DNA of 64,000 bases from Paenibacillus tundrae (lineage in GTDB: Bacteria > Bacillota > Bacilli > Paenibacillales > Paenibacillaceae): assembly GCF_036884255.1 (NCBI RefSeq), contig NZ_CP145605.1, forward strand, positions 4,216,001-4,280,000, read 5' to 3'. The translations under genes and the position numbers were made by a program. This document shows, in pieces, positions 34,642-42,771 of the stretch; the first letter of the stretch is position 1, and each line of letters begins with the position of its first letter. The notes beneath the pieces are model-generated. The model saw only the letters and a program-made list of their open reading frames with translations. It was not told the DNA's origin and did not search any database.

Positions 34642-35985
34642 TTAAATCTCGTTTTCCTCAAGGAATTTAATATCAAAGTCCCCACGAATGAACGTTGGGT
34701 GCTCCAGCAATTTCTGATGGAACGAGATCGTCGTGGAAATTCCTTCGATTGCAAACTCCGCGAGCGCACGTTTCATTTTGGCAATAGCTTCTTCCCGGTT
34801 TGCACCCCACACGATCAATTTTGCGATCATGGAGTCGTAGAACGGGGAGATTGTATAGCCTGGGTAAGCAGCGCTATCCACGCGCACACCAGGACCACCT
34901 GGTGCCAGATAAAATCCAATCTTGCCTGGAGCAGGCATGAAATTACGATCAGGATCTTCGGCATTAATCCGGCATTCGATAGACCAACCATTGATCACTA
35001 CATCTTCCTGACGGAATGAAAGTGGATTACCTTCTGCAACCGAGATCATCTCCCGGATCAGATCGACGCCAGTAACCATTTCTGTTACGGGATGCTCTAC
35101 CTGAATACGTGTATTCATTTCCATGAAATAGAATTCACCATTGGGGCTGAGCAGGAATTCCAGCGTGCCCGCGCCAGAGTAATTTACTGCAAGCGCAGCG
35201 CGCACTGCAGCATCTCCCATCAGCGTACGCACTTCTTCATTCAGAACAGGACAAGGCGCCTCTTCGACCAGCTTCTGACGACGACGTTGAACGGAACAAT
35301 CACGCTCACCAAGGTGAGCTGCATTGCCATGTTTGTCAGCAATAATCTGAATTTCAACGTGTTTCATACCCGTCAAGAATTTTTCGAGATATACGCCTGC
35401 ATTACCAAACGCCTTCTGTGCTTCCTGCTGAGCTGCGGTAATTTGTTTTACCAGTGACTCTTCATCCTCAGCGATACGAATCCCTTTACCTCCGCCACCT
35501 GCGGTAGCTTTGATAATGACAGGGTAACCGATATCGCGGCTGAGCATCACGGCTTCCTCGATGCTTTCGACGAGTCCGTCAGATCCAGGGATAACCGGAA
35601 CTCCCGCGTCCTTCATCGTTTGCTTCGCAACGGCCTTATCTCCCATTTTGGTAATGGCTTCTGGGGATGGGCCGATAAATGTAATATTGCAAGACTCGCA
35701 AATTTCTGCAAAGTCAGCGTTCTCTGCCAAGAATCCATATCCTGGATGAACGGCATCACACTCGGTAAGTGTAGCCACACTCATGATGTTAGTAAAATTC
35801 AAATAGCTGTCCTTAGACAACGTCGGGCCGATACAATATGCCTCATCCGCTAGACGTACATGCAGTGAATCTTTATCTGCTTCCGAATAGACGGCTACCG
35901 TCGAAATACCGAGCTCACGGCACGCACGAATAATACGAACCGCAATCTCGCCACGGTTTGCAATCAGTATTTTTTGAAATTTCAT
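34642..35985 (-). CDS. accC: Acetyl-CoA carboxylase, biotin carboxylase subunit
   Basis: A 447-aa ATP-grasp enzyme that carboxylates biotin on AccB, the first step of malonyl-CoA supply. It has the N-terminal [20 protein letters not shown], the nucleotide loop [32 protein letters not shown], and the metal and catalytic region [24 protein letters not shown] precedes the ATG. It follows accB by 55 bases in one operon; the carboxyltransferase genes accA and accD are not in the window. Confidence 0.97.
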   Translation of the reverse strand: MKFQKILIANRGEIAVRIIRACRELGISTVAVYSEADKDSLHVRLADEAYCIGPTLSKDSYLNFTNIMSVATLTECDAVHPGYGFLAENADFAEICESCNITFIGPSPEAITKMGDKAVAKQTMKDAGVPVIPGSDGLVESIEEAVMLSRDIGYPVIIKATAGGGGKGIRIAEDEESLVKQITAAQQEAQKAFGNAGVYLEKFLTGMKHVEIQIIADKHGNAAHLGERDCSVQRRRQKLVEEAPCPVLNEEVRTLMGDAAVRAALAVNYSGAGTLEFLLSPNGEFYFMEMNTRIQVEHPVTEMVTGVDLIREMISVAEGNPLSFRQEDVVINGWSIECRINAEDPDRNFMPAPGKIGFYLAPGGPGVRVDSAAYPGYTISPFYDSMIAKLIVWGANREEAIAKMKRALAEFAIEGISTTISFHQKLLEHPTFIRGDFDIKFLEENEI

Positions 35986-36040
35986 TTCGTTATTGTCCTC
36001 CTTCGAAGCTCATGCGGTTGCCAATCTCGGGCAATAAACG

Positions 36041-36511
36041 TTATTCCGGTTTAACCAAGAACAGAGGTTGTCCGTATTCAACAAGCTGTCCATTCTCAAC
36101 CAACACTTCAACGATTTCTCCCTTGATATCAGCATCAAGCTCGTTCATCAGCTTCATCGCTTCGATGATACAAACCGTTGTTTTTTCGGCAACTTTATCA
36201 CCAGCGCTTACAAATGGACCTGCTTCCGGAGAAGAAGCTCTGTAAAAAGTACCTACCATCGGAGATACGATTTTATGTAAATGGCTTGTAGTATCGGCTT
36301 GTGGTGCAGTTTCAGTGACTACTGCAGCAGGTTGAACCTGTGGAGCAGCAACAACTTGAGGTTGCACAGCAGCTGCTTGAACATATTCCGTTTTACCTGG
36401 TTTGCGTATAGAGAGACGTGATCCCTCATTTTCAATTTCCAACTCCTGAACGGAACTTTCATCTACCAGTTTAATCAGTTCTTTGATTTCGCTCAATTTA
36501 AACATTAGCAT
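36041..36511 (-). CDS. accB: Acetyl-CoA carboxylase, biotin carboxyl carrier protein
   Basis: A 156-aa protein with an N-terminal helical segment ([18 protein letters not shown]), a Val/Ala/Pro/Gln-rich flexible linker near residues 45-72, and the C-terminal biotinyl domain with the biotin lysine in [21 protein letters not shown] lies 7 bases before the ATG at 36511; a second ATG at 36505 gives MFKLSEIK and could also be used. It begins after the spoIIIA operon, with no strong terminator between. Confidence 0.95.
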   Translation of the reverse strand: MLMFKLSEIKELIKLVDESSVQELEIENEGSRLSIRKPGKTEYVQAAAVQPQVVAAPQVQPAAVVTETAPQADTTSHLHKIVSPMVGTFYRASSPEAGPFVSAGDKVAEKTTVCIIEAMKLMNELDADIKGEIVEVLVENGQLVEYGQPLFLVKPE

Positions 36512-36643
36512 TATTCACTCCTTCGGCATCATGCCAGTCTCACTTAGACGGTCATATGGCTTTATGTATTATATCATAATCGTTAAAAATGGAAAGAGCC
36601 CGGGACTTTAACAAGCTCCCAGGCCTCCATTCAAGCCCTTTCC

Positions 36644-37480
36644 TTACTGTTCTGTCACGTATTGAACACTGATTTTATTCTGTGCGACAGCCAGTTCCTT
36701 CATCACCAAATCCACAATGGAAACCGCTTGTTTTACATCCAGTTTGTCACTAAGCACTACGACTTTATACTTATCTTCGTTTTCTTCGATAATCGCATTG
36801 GAGAATTGCTGGGAGAGCGTCTCTTCAATCCCGTTAATCTTAGCTGTTCTCTCTTCAAGTTCACGGATCTGCTCCGTAGCTTTAGCGTTCTCTTCTGGCG
36901 TTTTGCTAAGATCTCCGGCCACGGTCATAAGTTCTTCATATTTGCGATTGTTGCTTTCTTCTCTCTGCCATTGATAGTTTTGGAACTGACTGCTTGCGGA
37001 CACCGCTGTGTTCTGTTCTTCCATCTCTTTCAGAACTTCCTCATCGGTTTTAGTTGCATTCTCTTCTGTAGCTCCACTTGCCTCAGGGCTAGTTGTTGTT
37101 CCTTTGTCTGATTCCTTGCCAGCCTCACTCTTGCCCTCATTCGATTCAGCAGCTGGTGTTTTGCCTGGTTCTGCCGTTTCCTTGCCTTCAACAGCAGCTG
37201 GATCATTCGATTCGGCTGTCGTTCCTTCTGTTCCCGTACTCGCATCCGTTTCATCCACTTCTCCGCCAGTAACAACTTCGTTCACAACCAAACCTTCTGT
37301 TGGATCAAGAATGCCTGCTGTCTCTGTAGCCTCATCTTGCTTCATTCCATCGACTTGCTGGCTATCCGCAACAGGTGGATTCACAGGACCCGAGTCTTCT
37401 GTAAAGAGGTAATATGCAGACAAAATAACCATCAGACTGAGCATAGACACAAGCCATACCGTTTGGCGTTTGTTATTCAT
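36644..37480 (-). CDS. spoIIIAH: Stage III sporulation protein AH
   Basis: The mother-cell half of the SpoIIIAH-SpoIIQ contact that holds the feeding channel across the two membranes around the forespore. It has a single N-terminal membrane segment (VWLVSMLSLMVILSAYYLF) and a C-terminal ring-building domain of the YscJ/FliF kind (residues about 160-278, with QLSQQFSNAIIEENEDKYK- and AVSIVDLVMKELAVAQ-like stretches). The linker, residues about 45-150, is long and rich in Thr, Glu, Ala and Ser; the protein is about 60 aa longer than in B. subtilis. GAGGAGG precedes the ATG. Confidence 0.94.
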   Translation of the reverse strand: MNNKRQTVWLVSMLSLMVILSAYYLFTEDSGPVNPPVADSQQVDGMKQDEATETAGILDPTEGLVVNEVVTGGEVDETDASTGTEGTTAESNDPAAVEGKETAEPGKTPAAESNEGKSEAGKESDKGTTTSPEASGATEENATKTDEEVLKEMEEQNTAVSASSQFQNYQWQREESNNRKYEELMTVAGDLSKTPEENAKATEQIRELEERTAKINGIEETLSQQFSNAIIEENEDKYKVVVLSDKLDVKQAVSIVDLVMKELAVAQNKISVQYVTEQ

Positions 37481-37548
37481 TAATACTTCCTCCTCGAATT
37501 AGCTTCAATCTTGAATTACATCCTTTGCCCTTGGATCATTGATCCAGG

Positions 37549-38187
37549 CTAATCCTGCTTGCGCGGTACAACCGAGATTCGATACGCGGCCACATTCAAG
37601 CCTTTTTCCACAGCATCAGTAATGAGATCCTTCACAACTTTGTTCTCTGCGCCTTTAGCTACAACAAGCACTCCACGAATTTGTGGTTTCAGTTTTTTGG
37701 TCACAATCGGTGTCTGATCCCCTGAAATTTCATAAGTAATGATCTCACCATCCCTGGTGTATTGGGTCATGTGCCTCTTGCCCCCATTGGCATCCGTCTC
37801 TTCCGTTAGCTGCTGCGAGTCTTTTACATTGCGCTGAACCACTAACTCCTCTGTTGAATCCACGGTAACCATTACATCGACCGTTCCTACACCAACGATG
37901 TTCTCCAAAACACTCTTGATCTTGTCCTCAAACGCCATCTCAATCGCCTGAAAAGGGTTCGGATCAGTCAAGTCATTTTGCATTGTGGCCATGGATGTCG
38001 CTGGATCAGGCGGTTCCCGGCCGATATTTTCCGTATCAATCTGTTTGACGTTAACAAATGAATTGAATAGCATAATGCCAACGCCGATTAACCCCAAAAT
38101 AATGAGCCATCGGAATGTTTGACTTCGTCGACCTCCATCTTCCCCGCCGCCAAGCCACACTTCTATTTTTTTAAGCCATTTCCTCAC
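37549..38187 (-). CDS. spoIIIAG: Stage III sporulation protein AG
   Basis: A 212-aa protein with one membrane segment (WLIILGLIGVGIMLFNSFV near residues 27-46) and a ring-building domain that stacks with SpoIIIAH in the channel (KSVLENIVGVGTVDVMVTVD, IRGVLVVAKGAENKVVKDLI). The start is a GTG at 38187 preceded by AAGGAGG. It follows spoIIIAF by 15 bases. The length is near that of the B. subtilis protein. Confidence 0.95.
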   Translation of the reverse strand: MRKWLKKIEVWLGGGEDGGRRSQTFRWLIILGLIGVGIMLFNSFVNVKQIDTENIGREPPDPATSMATMQNDLTDPNPFQAIEMAFEDKIKSVLENIVGVGTVDVMVTVDSTEELVVQRNVKDSQQLTEETDANGGKRHMTQYTRDGEIITYEISGDQTPIVTKKLKPQIRGVLVVAKGAENKVVKDLITDAVEKGLNVAAYRISVVPRKQD

Positions 38188-38202
38188 CGCACACCCTCCT
38201 TC

Positions 38203-39078
38203 TTATAACGCCTGCGCGTTCTTTTGTTCTGTAACCTGCACTTGGCTCGCATCGATATCCCAATTCTCCGTCAAGAGCGAAATAATCTGAACAGCATGTT
38301 TCGAGCGGGATGAAGTATCACCGCCTTGAGGTCGAGTGAGCGTTTCTTGGCTGCCAGTGACCGGCTCAGCTTCCGAATCAGCGCTACCTTCATGACCATC
38401 TGGCTGTTCTGAGAGAGAGCTTCCTGAAGGTTGCTCATCGGTTCTCACCTTAATCTGCACAGTAGGAATGTGAATGGCACCAACTTGTATAGGTTCTTGT
38501 CGAGATGAGGGTTCATCTGTTGCCTGAGCATCGTCTACTTCAAACACAGAGGTACTGCCTGCTTCGGCTTCGTTACGTTCATCGGGAATCCTCGTCCCCT
38601 CCGCCTGACTACTCATTTCGACCATAACGCTTTGGATCACTGGTAAATGTACTGGAGCAGATGCTTCGGATTCTGGTTGAACCGTATCCATCAGAAGCCT
38701 TACCTCCACAGACTGAACTCGTTCCCCGGTGCTTTGTTCAATCTGGCCTTTCATCACTTTGGCTAGTTCCTTCGCAGTCCACGTTAAGGATTGCTCCTGT
38801 TCATTCAGCTGAAGACGTTTCCCCTGTGCCAATATCTGCTCCAAAGTGGCATTCCCCTCTGATGGAGATTCCATAGCAGTCATTGCTCGTTTGAGTTCGG
38901 CAACTGGATCACTCTTAAGCAATTTAGTTATAGGTGATAGGAGGGTAAGCAGGATAAGGAGGCTCAGCACAAGCTTGACGTAACGCTCCATTGAGCGATT
39001 GGGCAGTAACATATCCACAAACGTTGCGAGTAAAACAATCATGATTAATTCCTGGAGCCAGTTGCTCAGCCACCCCAT
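38203..39078 (-). CDS. spoIIIAF: Stage III sporulation protein AF
   Basis: A membrane protein of the channel with two N-terminal helices (LIMIVLLATFVDMLLP and LVLSLLILLTLLSPITKLL) and a soluble part. At about 291 aa it is roughly 90 aa longer than the B. subtilis protein; the extra sequence is a Glu/Ser/Gln/Pro-rich insertion near residues 150-260, probably disordered. The C-terminal end (LTENWDIDASQVQVTEQ) resembles the ring domain seen in other members. AAAGGA lies about 10 bases before the ATG at 39078; a GTG at 39087 is less likely. Confidence 0.92.
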   Translation of the reverse strand: MGWLSNWLQELIMIVLLATFVDMLLPNRSMERYVKLVLSLLILLTLLSPITKLLKSDPVAELKRAMTAMESPSEGNATLEQILAQGKRLQLNEQEQSLTWTAKELAKVMKGQIEQSTGERVQSVEVRLLMDTVQPESEASAPVHLPVIQSVMVEMSSQAEGTRIPDERNEAEAGSTSVFEVDDAQATDEPSSRQEPIQVGAIHIPTVQIKVRTDEQPSGSSLSEQPDGHEGSADSEAEPVTGSQETLTRPQGGDTSSRSKHAVQIISLLTENWDIDASQVQVTEQKNAQAL

Positions 39079-39109
39079 CCTTCTCACGTCCTTTCTGCGT
39101 ATTGTTGCA

Positions 39110-40303
39110 TTACCTCATCATGACAGTCAGGTTCCCTGCTGTGAGCAGAATAGTGATTGCCAAGAAAAACATGAGTCCGACAGCAGCTAATGCTGCGAAT
39201 ACATAAATCATTGATTTTCCAATCGCTTGTAGACATCCCACGATTGGTGTGTCACCTAATGGCTGCATGATCGCTCCAGTAATGTTGTATATGAGTGCAA
39301 GGGTTAAAATTTTGAGTGCAGGGAACGCACACAAAAACAGAATGATGATAACCCCCGTAAGTCCAATTGCATTTTTCACCAGCAGCGAAGCTGTAATGAC
39401 CGTGTCTGTCGCATCTGCAAATGTCCTGCCTACGACGGGAACAAAGTTACCTGCGATATACTTAGCAGCTTTTAAACTAACCCCATCGGCAACGGAGCCT
39501 GATGCACCTTGTACCGAAATTACACCTAGAAACATCGTTAGTAGAATGCCTAGTAAGGCCACGCTGATATTACGCAGGAGATCCGCAAGCTGTGTGAGCT
39601 TGTACTTATCCGATAGCGAACTGACAAGATGCAACACGGCTGAGAAGAACAGCAGCGGAAACACCAGCATGTGAATTAATGTGCTCACGAGGTGAATCAT
39701 GAAAATAATCAGCGGGTGAGTGACCGAGACGGTCACTACATTCCCCATCGACGCAAGTAACGTGAAGAGCAGGGGAACCATCGCCATCATAAAACTCACC
39801 ATGCCCTCAATGGCGTCCTTGGCATATCCTATAGCTACGCTGAAACTGTTGATGGCAATGACGATAATGACCATATAACAGATGGAATAGGCGATCTTAC
39901 TAATGTTGTTTTTCTCAAATGCCGTTTGTAATGTCTCCAGAATCATGCTAAGTACGCTTAACATCACAATGGTTACCAACAATTTGCCGTTGTACAAGAT
40001 TTCATGCAGCATGAATGTTCCAATCGCTATAAATACCGACTTCAGGCTAAATCCTTCATTGCCCGGAATTAACATATCCATGAAAGAGGGTGTTTTCCCC
40101 TCTGGGAAAAATCCACCATATTGCCCCATGAGCTGATCCCAGTATTTCTCGACTTGATCCTTCGGAAGCTGGTCAGCCTGCTGCTGCATCCATTCTCCGG
40201 ATGGTGCACTTGCGGTAACATGTCCAACCATCGCAAACAGAAAACATAGCATTAGTACAAAAGTAAGGCTCCACTGCGGCTTGAAATGGTTGTTGTTCAT
40301 CAA
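39110..40303 (-). CDS. spoIIIAE: Stage III sporulation protein AE
   Basis: A 397-aa polytopic membrane protein of the channel, with a cleavable-type signal (LTFVLMLCFLFAMVGHVTAS), an exported segment to about residue 75, and about seven membrane helices. The start is the TTG at 40303 or the ATG at 40300 that follows it; AGGAGG lies 11 and 14 bases upstream respectively. It is positioned between spoIIIAD and AF, the constant operon order. Its exact role in the channel is not known from family data. Confidence 0.95.
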   Translation of the reverse strand: MMNNNHFKPQWSLTFVLMLCFLFAMVGHVTASAPSGEWMQQQADQLPKDQVEKYWDQLMGQYGGFFPEGKTPSFMDMLIPGNEGFSLKSVFIAIGTFMLHEILYNGKLLVTIVMLSVLSMILETLQTAFEKNNISKIAYSICYMVIIVIAINSFSVAIGYAKDAIEGMVSFMMAMVPLLFTLLASMGNVVTVSVTHPLIIFMIHLVSTLIHMLVFPLLFFSAVLHLVSSLSDKYKLTQLADLLRNISVALLGILLTMFLGVISVQGASGSVADGVSLKAAKYIAGNFVPVVGRTFADATDTVITASLLVKNAIGLTGVIIILFLCAFPALKILTLALIYNITGAIMQPLGDTPIVGCLQAIGKSMIYVFAALAAVGLMFFLAITILLTAGNLTVMMR

Positions 40304-40321
40304 AAGTCCGCATGCCTCCTT

Positions 40322-40711
40322 CTATACCGGCATTAGTTTCATGACGGTTTCGATAATAATGCTAATAATGGGTATAGCGAGAACCAGAATCAGAACTTTC
40401 CCCGTAAGCTCTATTTTCGAAGCAATGCTCTCCTGACCTGCATCCCTTACAATCTGGGCACCGAATTCAGCAATGTAGGCTATGCCTATAATTTTCAATA
40501 CGGTTTTCAGATAGATGCTCTCCATACCTGAGTTTTCAGCGAGTCTCTTCAACACCTCGATGACTGCACCAATTTTGCCAATCAATAGCATAAAAATGAC
40601 TATGCCTGTAGCCGCAGCGATGAGAAATGCAAACATAGGCTTCTGCTCTTTGATGACAAGAATGAGAACTGTTGCAATCAACGCTAGCCCTACCACTTGA
40701 ATAATTTCCAC
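40322..40711 (-). CDS. spoIIIAD: Stage III sporulation protein AD
   Basis: A 129-aa protein with four hydrophobic helices (LALIATVLILVIKEQ, FAFLIAAATGIVIFMLLIG, TVLKIIGIAYIAEFGAQIV, VLILVLAIPIISIIIETV). It is homologous to part of the same membrane protein family as SpoIIIAC and probably forms the channel base with it. It begins 32 bases after the spoIIIAC stop. Confidence 0.95.
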   Translation of the reverse strand: MEIIQVVGLALIATVLILVIKEQKPMFAFLIAAATGIVIFMLLIGKIGAVIEVLKRLAENSGMESIYLKTVLKIIGIAYIAEFGAQIVRDAGQESIASKIELTGKVLILVLAIPIISIIIETVMKLMPV

Positions 40712-40743
40712 GGGTCACCACCATCCTGGCTTCATGACCGTTT

Positions 40744-40947
40744 TCATTGGAAAAGGAAGATCGATTTGATCTCTTGCAGTAACCCGTCTAACATACGAAC
40801 AACCATGAATAATACAACGACAAATCCGATAACAGTTACCCAGTGCGCCATATCTTCCTTTCCCATTTGTTTCAGCACCGTGTGAATCATTGCAATGATG
40901 ATTCCGATGCCCGCAATTTGGAAAATTGCGTTCACTTCTAGATTCAT
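40744..40947 (-). CDS. spoIIIAC: Stage III sporulation protein AC
   Basis: A 67-aa protein with two membrane helices (IFQIAGIGIIIAMIHTVL and WVTVIGFVVVLFMVVRML). This is the family's normal size and sequence, and it sits between spoIIIAB and AD. It lies in the membrane base of the feeding channel. Confidence 0.95.
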   Translation of the reverse strand: MNLEVNAIFQIAGIGIIIAMIHTVLKQMGKEDMAHWVTVIGFVVVLFMVVRMLDGLLQEIKSIFLFQ

Positions 40948-40976
40948 GACCTTGGCACCTCACTATCCCGGCAATT

Positions 40977-41495
40977 TCAGAAGATCAGAATGACGATTAA
41001 CGCTCCGACAAGCATCCCAAGGCTACGGCTCATCCGTTCATATTTCATTTGGTCAGCCTGTGCACGGGATTCTTCATGCATGAGTTGTTGAATGGCTAGC
41101 GAGATATGTTTGGTCTGATCCTGACGGTCGCTGGTGCCAAGACTGAAGCTTAACTGCAACATGACTTCTCGCTCATCAGCTTTCATTGCGGACTTGTTCC
41201 ACATGTATTCAATGCCAGCCTGAAGACTTTCACGTGCAGTGTGTCCGTGTGGCGGATTCATCTGACCTGCTGCATGGAGAAACAAGGATCGTACAGGTTC
41301 CTTCGTTTGAGCTCCCATTTTTCCCATAGCATCAGGAAGCGGGGTCAATCCATAATTAATCTCCGTCATCAGTCGTTGTAATGCAGCAATTAGCTCCCGC
41401 AACTGTCGTGGTCTAAGAGCAAATTGCCTTGCACGGTAAAAGCCAGCCAGTGTGCTTGCGAACAAGATAATGACAGCACCCAGTATGTTAACCAA
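40977..41495 (-). CDS. spoIIIAB: Stage III sporulation protein AB
   Basis: A 172-aa protein with a membrane helix at each end (ILGAVIILFASTLAGFY and LGMLVGALIVILIF) and a helical middle (RQLRELIAALQRLMTEINY). It resembles the GspF fold of type II secretion. The frame opens at 41543 inside spoIIIAA, but AGGAGGTGAGGCAT lies directly before a TTG at 41495. That start overlaps the spoIIIAA stop by 8 bases, the usual coupling, and gives a normal N-terminus. Confidence 0.93.
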   Translation of the reverse strand: MVNILGAVIILFASTLAGFYRARQFALRPRQLRELIAALQRLMTEINYGLTPLPDAMGKMGAQTKEPVRSLFLHAAGQMNPPHGHTARESLQAGIEYMWNKSAMKADEREVMLQLSFSLGTSDRQDQTKHISLAIQQLMHEESRAQADQMKYERMSRSLGMLVGALIVILIF

Positions 41496-42492
41496 ATGCC
41501 TCACCTCCTGCATCCGGCTGCTGTAAAACACGCATTTTCCCATCTGCCAAGCGAAAGTTCATCCCTCGGCTCGTCCGCCTGAGTTGCACATAACGCTGGA
41601 ACATCTGTTCCTGGATGAGTGTTCTCAGTGCTGGCCTAGAAGATAACTCTCCCAGATCCCTCCCATGTGCAGTCGCAATCACGGAAACCCCCGAATGCAG
41701 CGCCTCCACAACAGCTTCCGCATCCTCTGGACGACCAATCTCGTCCACAATGATTACGTCTGGAGACATGGAGCGAAGCATCATCATCATGCCTTCTGCC
41801 TTTGGGCATCCATCCATCACATCTGTGCGTGGTCCAACATCGAATCCGGGTACCCCTTTATAACTTCCAGCGATTTCGGAACGCTCATCCACAATGCCTA
41901 CCTTAAGTCGAGGACGCAGCCCTTGCACGAACTCGCTTCCACCTACTAATCTGCAACCATTGCTTATTTGTCTTGCTAGGTCACGCAGCAATGTCGTCTT
42001 GCCTTGTTGTGGAGGGGATAAGATTAACGTATGGAATACCTGTCCGCTTTTCATGTCCAGAAGGTAAGGCAGAATACGATCAGCCACACCATGAACTTCT
42101 CGGGCAACCCTCACATTGAATCCATTGATATCGCGTAAGGTTTCCACCCGTCCACCACTTAGCACCGTTCGACCAGCAAGTCCGATCCGATGCCCTCCGG
42201 GAATGGTAATGAATCCTTTACGAAGTTCTTCTTCCAATGTATAGAGTGAGTGATTACTAATCAGATCTAGCAGCCTGTGCGTTACTTCTTTTAGAGGAAT
42301 GTAGGCTTCTTCAGGCTTAGCTGTCAGACTGCCCTGTGCGGTAAGAAAGTGATAGGTATCTCCAGCATTGATCTCGAGCGGTCTCCCTTCCCGGATGCGC
42401 ACTTCCTCCACTTTCTCTAATACGGCAGGTGGCATTCTTCCTAGAATGGTTCGGATCGGTTCCGGAAAAAGCTCCTTCCAGTTCACTTTCAT
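41488..42492 (-). CDS. spoIIIAA: Stage III sporulation protein AA (AAA ATPase)
   Basis: A 334-aa ATPase related to type II/IV secretion motors that powers or assembles the channel. It has the Walker A PPQQGKTTLLRDLA near residue 163, and Walker B VGIVDERSEIAG and DVIIVDEIGRPEDAEAV. TTGGAGGAG lies 8 bases before the ATG. It heads the eight-gene spoIIIA operon, and a sigma-E-like promoter lies 62-91 bases upstream. Confidence 0.96.
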   Translation of the reverse strand: MKVNWKELFPEPIRTILGRMPPAVLEKVEEVRIREGRPLEINAGDTYHFLTAQGSLTAKPEEAYIPLKEVTHRLLDLISNHSLYTLEEELRKGFITIPGGHRIGLAGRTVLSGGRVETLRDINGFNVRVAREVHGVADRILPYLLDMKSGQVFHTLILSPPQQGKTTLLRDLARQISNGCRLVGGSEFVQGLRPRLKVGIVDERSEIAGSYKGVPGFDVGPRTDVMDGCPKAEGMMMMLRSMSPDVIIVDEIGRPEDAEAVVEALHSGVSVIATAHGRDLGELSSRPALRTLIQEQMFQRYVQLRRTSRGMNFRLADGKMRVLQQPDAGGEAFG

Positions 42493-42553
42493 GAGTAGGC
42501 TCCTCCAACCTTGTAATCAAATTGATCTCGTTGCTGGTGCTTGTTCATATCTC

Positions 42554-42583
42554 ATGTTTATGCCTGTACATCGAATTTATGAC
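42554..42583 (-). promoter_or_regulatory. Sigma-E-like promoter of the spoIIIA operon
   Basis: On the minus strand GTCATAA (42577-42583) and CATAAACAT (42554-42562) are 14 bases apart, close to the sigma-E consensus. The spoIIIA operon is under sigma-E control in B. subtilis, which fits. Confidence 0.5.
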
Positions 42584-42643
42584 GCTGAATCTAGCAATTC
42601 TTTTTAACTGCAAAATGAGAGACGTCACTTCTTGCTCCATGTC

Positions 42644-42692
42644 AAAAAAACCGAAATAGGAAAGCATCGTTCATGCTTCCCTGTTTCGGTCT
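42644..42692 (-). terminator. Terminator of the mannoside operon
   Basis: On the minus strand ACCGAAACAGGGAAGCAT pairs with its near complement around a five-base loop, then TTTTTTT. It lies about 80 bases past the beta-mannosidase stop and before spoIIIA. Confidence 0.88.
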
Positions 42693-42771
42693 TTTGTCGA
42701 ATTAGTATAGAGGTTGTTCAAAAAGTCCTCTTTTGATTACATAGCATGCCTTGAGGCACCTTACTCATCCA

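Noticed and set aside
35092..35457. 121-codon plus-strand frame
   Set aside because: Antisense to accC, rich in His and Cys, with no start signals.
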